DNA of 64,000 bases. Origin: Sabellastarte sp. h YS-2021 (taxonomy: Eukaryota > Annelida > Polychaeta > Sabellida > Sabellidae). The DNA is taken from assembly GCA_964017235.1 (NCBI GenBank), contig OZ024931.1:136526033-136590032 (forward strand), read 5' to 3'. The position numbers and the translations under genes were made by a program. The notes beneath the pieces are model-generated. The model had not been told where the DNA came from. It ran no database searches and saw nothing but the letters and a program-made list of their open reading frames with translations. How positions within the stretch are numbered: the first letter of the stretch is position 1; every line of letters begins with the position of its first letter. Below, piece by piece: positions 20,786 through 29,389 of the stretch.

Positions 20786-21867
20786 TCCCCCTTTTGGAGA
20801 GACAACCTTATTGTTTCCGGAGTTTCCATTTTGAAGGTGCCTGGTTTCAAAAAGAGATTGAGATGGCTGAGGTCCAAGTTAGGCCTCCATCTCTGATTCG
20901 GTTTTGGTACCAGAAAGAGGCGGTTGTAAAAAGCCAGGGAGGATCTGATGACCACCTTTTCGACTACCAACTTGTTTATGAGGTCTGTTACCGAGTGATA
21001 CAAGGCTTTGCTTTTGCCGGGGTGAGCATAACCACTCTTGATCACCGGGGATCGGGTCAGAGGTGGTCTGATTTTGAAGGGTAGCGTGTATCCCTCTCGT
21101 AAAATCGAGACCACCCTTGGAGTCACACCCAGACTGAGCCAAACTTGCCAAAACTTTTGCAGTCTGCCCCCTACAGCCAAACTTGGGACAACATTGGGGA
21201 CATTTGGAACATGTGGGGCAAAAAGACATTGACTTGCACAAAAAACACCTTTCACACCTTTCACATCTTTTATTTTTCTCTTTGGTATACAGGGACTTAT
21301 ACCTTTCTTTTGCGGTTGCCCTTGGAAACAAACAGAATGAACATGATCTACAGCAAGATAAGACACACTTTGAGAAGGTAAACTTGGTGTCTGATGAAAT
21401 GTCTTTGAACATGGACTGTCTATTACTTCTGACTTTACAGTCTTGTTTAAGTTCATTTTGTCCAACTTTGCAAAAACTGATGTTGAGGGAGTTGGATCTA
21501 ATAGGTAATTGTCATTTATGGTGCTTGTAACCTCTCGATTTAGAGAAACGGGGATTGGAACCACGTCCTCTGCCACGACCCCGGCCTCTATTCCGGCTAA
21601 ACTGCCTCCAAGCCTGACGATCCTGATCTCCGGTACCGGTATTCCTGTCTCTGCTATCATAGGGATGGTACCTCTGTGAAGATCTCCAGCCGGTCTGTTG
21701 GGCAGCACCTGGACCGGGTCTGGGAACAGAACCGGCGGAGTGATGACTGGCAATATCCTGTTCTGCTGTACGTATAACGGCATCAGGGAATAATCCAAGC
21801 CCGAATAACGGAGCATTACGCAGCTGGTTGTATGTATCAGGTTTGATCCCGTTCTTGACATGGTCAA
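19147..21867 (-). CDS. pol: DIRS element 1 pol: reverse transcriptase and RNase H
   Basis: The 906-codon open frame overlaps gag in the +1 frame. RT motifs are LDFSDGYFHIPI (motif A), LPFGLATAPLEF (B) and YLDD (C, near residue 431). RNase H is seen as FTDASNEGWGAH (near 594), ELKAVLLAL, ATDNTTVV and RHIPGRLNVIADKLSR. After RNase H comes a conserved DIRS segment, DLFATRFN ... YAFPP ... APGWPNMPWFWDL, in the position where DIRS elements carry a methyltransferase-like domain. Within it, about 24 residues after RFN are out of frame between two small deletions that compensate each other (~19560 and ~19632), so the frame stays open with a scrambled patch. Activity is doubtful. Confidence 0.88.
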   Translation of the reverse strand: MTMSRTGSNLIHTTSCVMLRYSGLDYSLMPLYVQQNRILPVITPPVLFPDPVQVLPNRPAGDLHRGTIPMIAETGIPVPEIRIVRLGGSLAGIEAGVVAEDVVPIPVSLNREVTSTINDNYLLDPTPSTSVFAKLDKMNLNKTVKSEVIDSPCSKTFHQTPSLPSQSVSYLAVDHVHSVCFQGQPQKKGISPCIPKRKIKDVKGVKGVFCASQCLFAPHVPNVPNVVPSLAVGGRLQKFWQVWLSLGVTPRVVSILREGYTLPFKIRPPLTRSPVIKSGYAHPGKSKALYHSVTDLINKLVVEKVVIRSSLAFYNRLFLVPKPNQRWRPNLDLSHLNLFLKPGTFKMETPETIRLSLQKGEWVTSLDFSDGYFHIPISQRSRKYLRFFLGSKAYQFTALPFGLATAPLEFTKVVKEVKLMAQARGIRIHQYLDDWLVRAPDQETCQLHTQTLLALCHELGWVVNMEKSELTPQQVFNFVGYRFDLLSGRVLPTQDKWITLQQKLQFIKSRDCCSVRQFMSLIGLLTATEKQVWAGRLHMRPVQWHLKRHWHVPESLEKIIPVPLSLHPHLDWWLDETNVLKGQPLHPLQHALQIFTDASNEGWGAHLGESIARGVWSEPESRLHINFLELKAVLLALKSFEKQCRGQIVLIATDNTTVVSYINKEGGMRSGSLCVLLWRLLSWCHPRKIILRARHIPGRLNVIADKLSRHNQVIQTEWCLSQQVFNRLCSKWDQPQIDLFATRFNHASQVCLSSSGLDSLGGGCSQPTMSNLDVYAFPPVSLLSQVTSKLVNQGFHRMILIAPGWPNMPWFWDLISLSSQIPFSLPLERNLLTQPFNHLLHRNLNHLNLHAWLLEPRPSGDKGFLRKWQQELKLLREVQPERSISQSGPFLLSGANPTRWTSGRPL

Positions 21868-23708
21868 GGTAAGAGTCCCGACGTAGCAAAATCAAGTTGG
21901 ACATTTGTACAAAGAGGTGCTAGGTGCTGGAGTGCAGTGCCCATGGCCACAGAAACATTTTGATGAAAGGCAGTAAGATCTTTCAGGTCGGAAAGGGCAG
22001 TAGAAACCTCTTTGGGTGCTTTTCCCTTGTTAATTCTGTCATGAAGCATATTGACATGGCCGGTCATGCGTTCCTGCAATTCACTGGTGCAACGGTTAAA
22101 GCCTGCTGCGTGATTTACTATGTATGAATTTTCCCTGGAGCACCTTTCCCACCGGCGCAAGTATTCCTGAGAAATAGGACGCGACGGGGGTCCTGTGGAA
22201 GGGTAAGCAGATGCCTTCACAATGCGGGGGAACTGAGAATTGACCTTGGCTTCTGAGTTATGCCAACTAAATAATGTCTTTCCCGGCCTATGCGGGCCCT
22301 CCGGTCTGATCATGTGCATTTGGTACCATCTACTTTGCGATTTCGACACTTTCACAAACTGATCCTTCTTTAAGCCAGCCGAATCTTGAGACCTGGAAGG
22401 GTACCCTTCCGCCACCACTGTGTTGAACTTTTCCAACTTCTGGCAGAGCCAGTCATCCGGCGGCATGGCTACTGAGATGCGGGCAGGTCTTTTAGGTAGC
22501 TTCCCTTTCCAGGGATTATTACTCTTGTCAGGCTCACTGAGGTCACTCTCAAAAGTAGGGATATGATTCCACCCCATAAATGACCGGATGGATCTAACTG
22601 TCTCTCTGTAGTTCATATCTTCCGTCTGTTCAGGCCTGTCCAGGGTATCAGAGGATATTTCACCTTCATCAGACACTTGATCCTCGGAATAGCTGGCCTC
22701 AGACTGAGGGGGGTCAATGTCCAGGGAATCCGGCTCCGGTGGAGCCCGGTAAGCTTCAGAAACAGTGGAATCCCCAAAGAGAGATGAACTTTGAACTACG
22801 GGTGGAACTTGACCGGACGGACCGGGTTGAGAAAAAACTGGACCGGTTGTACCGGGAAGAAAGAGTTCTGACTGTTCCGGGTCAGAAGCCACAGTAGACA
22901 GTGGAGCAGGCTTAGATTTCTGCTTAGGCACAACCTCCGGACCGGAGGTGACTTGAACCTGGACCGGTGGCTTAACAGGGACCGGAACTGATTTAGTATG
23001 AAGGGTCCCAACATCCGGGGAAGGAGACACTTGCCTTTTCTTTGAGCGTTTATCATCTTTAGTGTCTTTACGGGACTTGCGTGACTTCTTCTGTTCCTTT
23101 ACATCCCTTTGAACAGTGTGAGAATCCTGTTGCTTATCAACCTCACCTTCTGCCGGGAACTCCACCGGACCGGTGAGCCGGGCAGAAGGGGGAATAAAAG
23201 GAGTGTCTGAAATGGGAGCATGGGAAGGCACATGCTGGACAGACGATTTAGGGGTAGAAAAAACATTGCCCCTGGAGAGTAATGCCTCAAACCGGGCGAA
23301 TTGTTCAGCCCATTGATCCGATAGTTGTTGGAGTTGATCAGAGGTAACAAAAGACGTACTAGTACTTGAATTGTCTGGTTGCTCATGCGCAGCAGACTGA
23401 GCTGCAGAAGGAGACGGCTGAAAAACGGGTTCTTTGTCTTCCACAGAAGCAATGACTGTTACTTGTTCCGGAGATACCAAAACACCAGCCTTCTTGTCCT
23501 TGCGATTCTTATAAGTAGGGGTAGCAAGCATATCCTTTTGGGAATCTGTGAGCCCATCACAAATAAAGCAAGATTTCTTAGCAACACAGTCATCATCTCC
23601 AAGCCCTTTCTCACGGCATCTGGCACAGCGTTTGTGCAAATCAAAGGAGGCCATAATATGACCGCAAACGCCTCGCCTCTGTCCTTTTTTATCTCCAGGG
23701 GATGCCAT
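21512..23708 (-). pseudogene. gag: DIRS element 1 gag, frameshifted
   Basis: The ATG at 23708 starts MASPGDKKGQRRG, matching the gag starts of elements 2 and 4; a start five codons upstream is not shared. Domain order is a Cys/His-rich N-terminus (CGHIMASFD, CARCR, CFIC), a long Ser/Pro-rich acidic middle, a conserved RETVRSIRSFMGW core, and an Arg-Gly-rich tail ending GYKHHK. At about 21915 five nucleotides are missing relative to elements 2 and 4. The first frame therefore stops at 21864, and the last ~120 codons continue in another frame to 21512. A full Gag would not be made without frame correction. Confidence 0.85.
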
Positions 23709-23822
23709 GATATATGAACACAATAACTCACTACAAATTTACCAAGAATTCACTTGTATAACACATAAAAAAATTAAAATAGTTTCTCTTAAACTTCAAG
23801 CGTTTCAAATCCTCACGCGCCA

Positions 23823-24004
23823 AACAAAAAGAGGAAGAGCGCATGCGCACGCATGCGCAGTATACCGGCAGGTAGGCTGTACAGCCACCTGGCGAGTGAA
23901 CAGGACACTACCGGTCCCGGCCAGAGCCTAGCTCAGGACGTTTTTTTCTAATGTTTGGCGTGACCGGCAGAGCGCCGGACAAATGCATCTGTCCACTAGG
24001 TAAG
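23823..24004 (-). promoter_or_regulatory. DIRS element 1, right (5') inverted terminal repeat with CG-rich palindromes
   Basis: 182 bp, inverted copy of 17505-17686 with three differences. Being upstream of gag it is the likely promoter. It holds GCGCATGCGC-type palindromes close to the NRF-1 consensus. The outer extension runs to about 24023 (TTAACGCAATAAAA). Confidence 0.75.
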
Positions 24005-24052
24005 TTGTATTAACGCAATAAAAATATTATTTATTTGGCTTATACATTCCAG

Positions 24053-24209
24053 GATTTAAAGATATCAGATAAACAGGTCTTCAGACTTGTAAATATCATG
24101 AAGAAAAAACCCAATGACAGATTCCATGGATTCTGCAAGGTGTTGGACGACACTGGACAGCAATACATACATAAACGACTAAAGTCAGCAGTGGAAATTC
24201 ACAAAGGAG
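24053..24209 (+). CDS. CARD-coiled-coil gene, exon 2 (second half of CARD)
   Basis: This 157-nt exon reads DLKISDKQVFRLVNIMKKKP, then FHGFCKVLDDTGQQYIHKRL. This is the typical second half of a CARD: a helix with LVNIMKKKP, then F..FC..L, then a last helix ending HKRLKSA. The acceptor AG is at 24051-24052 and the donor GTAAAT starts at 24210. It joins exon 1 in phase 0 and leaves one G. Only about 29 bp of original intron separate it from the end of DIRS element 1. Confidence 0.85.
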
Positions 24210-24858
24210 GTAAATCTACCATTTCTAACTACTAAACTTGTTACAAAGTTCCTGATAAAATTTTGATAAGTTACGGTGACACCCTTTTAAGTTGGACAGT
24301 AGTAAGTATCAATCAAAAGAAATTAATCCTGTTATGTGGGATGTTCTTAAATCCTATCACTGCATCAAGGCATATACATCTTGTTTCAATATCCCCCAGT
24401 TGTTTTCCATGTTGCTTGACCACTTTGGTTATGTTGTAACTGATATGTAACTGATAATTGATAACCGTTTATATCTCCTTTGTGAAGGGGACATTAAGCA
24501 TAATAAAAGTCTAATTGGCATTAGAAATTGTCTTTCTTGTCAAGTTAGAAGTGATTTGACTCCGCTGTTATGTTTATCATCTCAAAAGTATGTGACATAT
24601 CTCAACCAGAATCGGTAGTATCACCTGTCATACCTATGTCAGAGTGTAACTTAATGCTTCAGCTTGTGCAAAATACTCTAGTTTTGTTAAACATTTTTAT
24701 GAGCCTATCAACAACTGAAATCATAAGAGGACTGGCCCTCTGCCAATCCCACACTGCCATGAGTGGTAAGAGCCTGTAACCATGGAAATGACAGCAAAGT
24801 GATTCTTGTCATTTAGAATGTTGCAACACAATTATGTTTTTCTGCTTCTTCATTACAG
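24210..24858 (+). other. Intron 2 of the CARD gene
   Basis: AT-rich intron with canonical GT and AG ends. Nothing recognisable as a gene or repeat was seen in it. Confidence 0.7.
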
Positions 24859-26363
24859 GTCGAACGATCACGCCTGACACAGAGAAGAACATGGACACAG
24901 AGCTATTCAAACTCATCCCAAACAGGAAATTGCATGAAGAGCTGAGACACAAACTGAAACAAGACTGTGTACTACGCACAGACTTCCTAAAGGTCAATGA
25001 AGACCGCCATAACCTTCAGGAGAAGGTCGACAGCTTGACTAATGAAGTGGCTCGACTGAATGAGGAGCTGGCATCAAGTGACAGACGTCTGAATGTGGCT
25101 CTCACAGAGAACAAGCGCCTTAAACAAATGATCAACGAACTGGAGCTAGCAAAAGAGGCCATAACAGAGGAGCTGGATGAGTACAAAGAAAGTGTGGAGA
25201 ATCTGAATAGGCAGGTGGCCAGACTCAAGGAAGAGAAGAAATCCATGGAACTTGATTTTGCTAAAAAGATGGAGGAGTTTACTCAACAAACAGATAATCA
25301 TGGAAATGTAGTAAATAAAGATAAACACCTCAGAAGAATCCAATCTGACTTCTGTTTTCCAGGACGAGCTGTACAATACAATACAAGCAATATGGAGCAA
25401 ATACAAAACTGGGTCAGAGGTACTGGTGAGATTACCTCTGCGAAAGAGTCCAGACAGGAGGTACAACAGCAAGGTATGGCTGTAAGTAGGAGAAGACTTT
25501 CTACCAGTGCAACAAGAATCAATGCAGGTTTGTCTGGTTACGGCACTAATGACAGTGACACATTTTCAGAAAATAGTCAGGATAGGATTCTAAGCATTGT
25601 CAATACAATACGAGGTTTAGTGAAAGAGTTGCAAAAAGAACTTACAGTCAGAACAGACAGTCTCAGTGGTGGGTCTCAATGTGGACAAGAACTCATTAAG
25701 ATGAAACAGGAGGTTGGCTACTTGAGATGGATTGGAGACCAGAACATCATTGATGATTCACTCGGTGAAAAAACTGTGGGGAGTAGTAATACTGATCGTG
25801 TGAGAAGCCAGGAAAGTAGTCCCAACAGCCAGAGTAGTAAAAGTGACTTAGATATAGAAGTGACATCTCTATCTTCATCAACCCAAAACCTGGACAAGCC
25901 ATTTTCAAAGGAGTTGACACAAAGCAAGAAGGTAAAACATCGGCGTACTGGGCACACTCGAACAATGTTACATAGGAGAAAGAAGCCTCTTAATGCCAAG
26001 GAAGGGAGTCTGAGTGCCAGGGGCATAGAACTCAGTCATGTGGAAGATCTTCAGGATTCTTCCACTCGGAAGCTTTCACCAAAAGGCAAGTCTGCCTGGT
26101 CCGATGTCAACCAGAGTTATAGTCCACGTTCCAGGACAAACACCAGGCAAGTGGCTCATTACAGCAAAGCATACATTCAGTCAGTGGGTGTTAACATGCT
26201 CTCTGGTAACACTTCACTCTCTCAGTCAATGACACTACCAAACTTAGATTCAAACATACCCAAAAAAGGTACCAATGGGGCTCATATTGGACCATCTGTG
26301 GCTCTCATCAAGCAGCCGCAGTCTTGTCTGAGACCACAACAACAGTGCATCAATCGCTCTTGA
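24859..26363 (+). CDS. CARD-coiled-coil gene, exon 3 (coiled coil and Ser-rich tail)
   Basis: This long terminal exon follows acceptor TTACAG at 24853-24858 and ends with TGA at 26361-26363. With exons 1 and 2 it gives a protein of about 598 residues. Residues ~1-97 are the CARD. Residues ~120-225 form a heptad-rich coiled coil with many Glu, Lys and Leu. The rest is Ser/Thr-rich, probably disordered, with basic patches such as KKVKHRRTGHTRTMLHRRKK. The layout resembles the CARD9/CARD-coiled-coil adaptors that nucleate BCL10-type signalling, but no MAGUK region is present and I cannot assign an orthologue. A role in innate immune or apoptotic signalling is inference. Confidence 0.85.
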
Positions 26364-27714
26364 GACTGTGGGCAAGACCCACAGACCAATCAGTCGTGAT
26401 TGATCTTGTTAAATTCGAGATTCTGAGTGGCTTATACTTGCATACAAAATTACAACTGATTATGAGGAGTTTAATCTGAAACAGTTTTCTGCAGATAGGC
26501 TTCTGTGTGGAAACAATGGATGGTTCAATGTGCTACAAACATGATCATCACTAGTTTAAAAATCATTTGAAAACATTGTTGCAATGATTATTAATTTCAA
26601 TACAAAGAACTATTTCTGCCTTTTTGGCTTGCGAAAGCAAAAAGTACATATTCATTTCTCATTAAAATTAATGAAAAATAAGTCTGGGATTGTGTATTTA
26701 ACTTGTCAATGATTAAAAATGTAGAGTGCAGCCTTAACATCAACCGGTCCCCAAATGTTAACAGTTGCCATAAGCAGAAAAATTGGATTTAAACATATTT
26801 TAATTCACAATTGGGGAACAATTGATGATACAATAATAAAAAGCCTTCTTGCATGAAGACATAGATAAAATGAGAAATGGCAAGGCTGTACTAACAACAT
26901 GTAGATTTGACGCTATAACTTAGCCAATGTGGCAGGAGAGTTTGTGGGTGTTTGCTTGAATAATGCTTGAAGTTCAGACAATGGTTTTTTTCACACAAAA
27001 ATATTGCATATTATGATCGGGTGTTTTTAGGAAATTTGCATTTACCTGGTTTCAGTGTATAATATTGAAGAGTTTTCTTTTTCTATGTGTCATTAAAAGA
27101 ATATTTTACATCAGAATCCAGTGTTCTTAGGCATTTTCTGTTTTATCGTGTTTACATGTGTTCTAATTTATTACATCTATTTGTTGGGGTTATTTAAAAG
27201 AATTAAATAAATGCTAAAATAGAAAAATAACTTTTTTTTTTTTTTTTTCAAATTGAGAAAAATACCAAGTGAAGTGGCGGTTGTAAAATCTCATCACAGA
27301 ATTTCAGTAAAATGCTTGAAATGTACTTGAGTACGCATAAAAGAATACTGTGATAAACTAACCAAACTAATCCAAACCAGAGCACTCGGAGAGCGCAAAC
27401 CTCTACCAAGGTCCAATACATCCAATATTGTTTATTTTACCACCATAAAGAATACTTGCCTGAAAGTACTCTAATGGTAAGGCAGTATTGAGTACAACAG
27501 TTACTTCTCCTTCTAGCCTTATTGTTTTTAAAATTCCACTACTTGGTATGTAACTTTGAACAACTTCCACGCAAATATCCATTTGTGCTGGTTGTGGGTG
27601 TTTTTACAAGCTAAGTTTGATAAAATATACATGGGAACAAGTATCAATCGCAAATGTACTTTGCCCTGAAAAATATAAAACAATTTATTAACCTCAGACA
27701 GAATTTCTCAAACA
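26364..27714. other. 3' flank of the CARD gene / SMG1 intron
   Basis: Contains the 3' UTR of the CARD gene, two AATAAA hexamers and a T18 run near 27231-27249. Nothing else recognised. Confidence 0.5.
26835..26840 (+). terminator. Candidate poly(A) signal of the CARD gene
   Basis: An AATAAA hexamer lies about 470 nt after the stop codon. A second one is at 27206-27211. Which one is used cannot be told from sequence. Confidence 0.35.
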
Positions 27715-28100
27715 GTATTAAGTAGGGCAGGGTCGGTAACACCAGTATCTCGGTATCGAGACCAATTCACTTCAACACCGTGGGGACACTTCACAGCCGG
27801 TATTTCGAATGTCAGTATATAATATTGTGAGAAAACGAAAAGTATTAGACACAAACCTCAAATCTGAACAAATTACAAACTTTTATTCAATATTTTTATA
27901 TATTTTAGCACTTTTATAGTGAATTTTTTCAGAACTTCAATGTTTTCTTTTCGCAAATCTCACTTCCGGTTGGTGGGCCTATTCGTTTGGGGATATGCTG
28001 GAACACAATTTCTTCTTTCGGTATCCCGGAATCAGTACGGTTTTACACTGGCGGGATACCGGAATGAAAAATCTGCTACCGACCCTGCCCTAGTATTAAG
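27715..28100. mobile_element. hAT-type MITE, 370 bp, with target duplication
   Basis: The element itself is 27723-28092, with perfect 16-bp inverted ends TAGGGCAGGGTCGGTA / TACCGACCCTGCCCTA. A perfect 8-bp duplication, GTATTAAG, flanks it at 27715-27722 and 28093-28100. It is non-coding. The same family occurs in the opposite orientation and at the same length at 36014-36383. Confidence 0.93.
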
Positions 28101-28144
28101 TAGGGATGGGTCAGTATGAAAAATATGTACATCGGGAGGTTAGG

Positions 28145-28196
28145 AGCCGGACAAATGCATCTGTCCACTAGGTAAGATGTATTAACACAATAAAAA
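28145..28196 (-). mobile_element. DIRS terminal fragment (fifth element, relic)
   Basis: A lone ~52-bp piece matches the outer right end of the family A DIRS elements: GCCGGACAAATGCATCTGTC, CACTAGGTAAG, then ATTAACACAATAAAA with one change in the normally invariant CGCAATAAAA. No body or second terminus is adjacent. Confidence 0.8.
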
Positions 28197-28666
28197 TGGA
28201 CGTTTCCTCTTCACGACATCACAATAAAAGTCCCCAAACGCACAAAATCTGAGATAAAAGCTTATAATTTCTTCAGATTTCTTGTTTGTTCCCAATATTT
28301 TAAGTTTTCCTTCAATTATATGAGCTGACGAGCAAGACTGAGGTTATAAATTGTCGTAACCAAAACATGGCAGTTCTGCTCAACATAATCGCTGGTACAG
28401 TGTAAAGTCTGCAAATGCACAAAATCTGGGGCTAAAAGCTTATAATTTCTACAGATTTTGGGTATTTTTCTTATATTTTAACTCTTCATTATATGTGCTG
28501 ACAAGGTATGGCACATAATGACAAACTGACAACTGTTACGAATGACAATCAACCAGTAACTAGTTTTATATGTTATGTTTCTATGGTATGTTATGCCAAG
28601 TTACGATGCCAGACAGTAAAGAAACAGGAGAATGAGGATCTGCAAGGAAACAGGACTGAAACAAAT
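28197..28666. other. SMG1 intron with decayed MITE-like duplicates
   Basis: Two diverged ~110-bp copies (about 28205-28330 and 28390-28510) share CACAAAATCTG, AAAGCTTATAATTTCT and a T-rich block. They resemble part of the interior of the hAT MITE at 36014. Confidence 0.4.
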
Positions 28667-28707
28667 TGGAAAATTTAATAGTAAATTAAATTTTTATAAG
28701 TTAATAT

Positions 28708-28837
28708 CTTACCTAGTGGACAGATGCATTTGTCCGGCGCCCTGCCGGTCACGCCAAACGTTAGAAAAAAACGTCCTGAGCTGGGCTCTGGCCGGGACCG
28801 GTAGTGTCCTGCTTACTCGCCAGGTGGCTGTATAGGC
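28708..28837 (-). repeat. DIRS element 2, left (3') inverted terminal repeat
   Basis: 130 bp paired with 34822-34951. The sequence that continues the repeat in elements 1 and 4 (to about 28885, including GCGCATGCGC) is present here at the left but missing at the right end. Confidence 0.9.
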
Positions 28838-28948
28838 CACCTGCCGGTGCACTGCGCATGCTCGCGCATGCGCTCTTCCTCATTTTGTTGCCTACCCTAA
28901 TAAAGACCCCTTTGGATAAAAGCGGGGAAGGTAGGGTGGGAATTCCCC

Positions 28949-29039
28949 TGTCCACTAGGTAAGATATTAACTTATAAAAATTTAATTCATTATTAAATTT
29001 TCCATTTTATTGCGTTAATATATCTTACCTAGTGGACAG
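28949..29039 (-). repeat. DIRS element 2, internal complementary region
   Basis: It joins the complements of both outer ends. The junction reads TTTTCCATTTTATTG, with CC where elements 1 and 4 have CT, and it matches this element's own left terminus (TGGAAAATTT). Confidence 0.9.
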
Positions 29040-29159
29040 ATGCAGAATAACTACCCAGTGGAAGGAGGGTAGCCAAAGGGGAAATCCCAAACTCTAGGTA
29101 ATTACAAAGGTGTACCAGGTAAAGGTTAAATAAACCTATCACAGGAACAACCTTGGCTC

Positions 29160-29180
29160 CCCCCCCCCCCCCCCCCCCCT
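29160..29180 (-). repeat. Poly-G tract in the DIRS element 2 3' UTR
   Basis: About 21 consecutive C on the plus strand, that is poly-G in the sense strand, downstream of YR. Shorter tracts sit at the equivalent place in elements 1 (~17961), 3 (~40685) and 4 (~53593). Confidence 0.9.
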
Positions 29181-29389
29181 GTTTTTTAAAAACTTCCTAA
29201 GCATGTCACACTCCTATGAAAGTGTACAGGAAGAGATCCGGGAAGGAGCTTGGCTACCTAGTAGAGGAACAGAGCAGGATAAGAGAAATTAAAAGGTGCC
29301 CCAGGAACCACTTAGAATCATGGCCATCCAACAGAGCACAAAACTATGTACAACTAACAAATATGTACAAAGAACTGACCATCCAAAGT

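Larger units (their letters stand above)
17464..24023 (-). mobile_element. DIRS-like tyrosine-recombinase retrotransposon, element 1
   Basis: The 6.56 kb element is read on the minus strand: 5' inverted terminal repeat at the right, gag, RT/RNase H, YR, then internal complementary region and 3' terminal repeat at the left. There are no direct LTRs and no target duplication, as expected for DIRS. The two terminal repeats differ at 3 of 182 positions, so the insertion is young. It sits in intron 1 of the CARD gene, antisense to it, and ends about 29 bp from the exon 2 acceptor. Gag is frameshifted and pol carries a double deletion; YR is open. Confidence 0.93.

Noticed and set aside
17505..24004. 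LTR retrotransposon (Gypsy/Copia) interpretation of element 1
   Set aside because: Terminal repeats are inverted, there is an internal complementary region, and a tyrosine recombinase replaces the DDE integrase.
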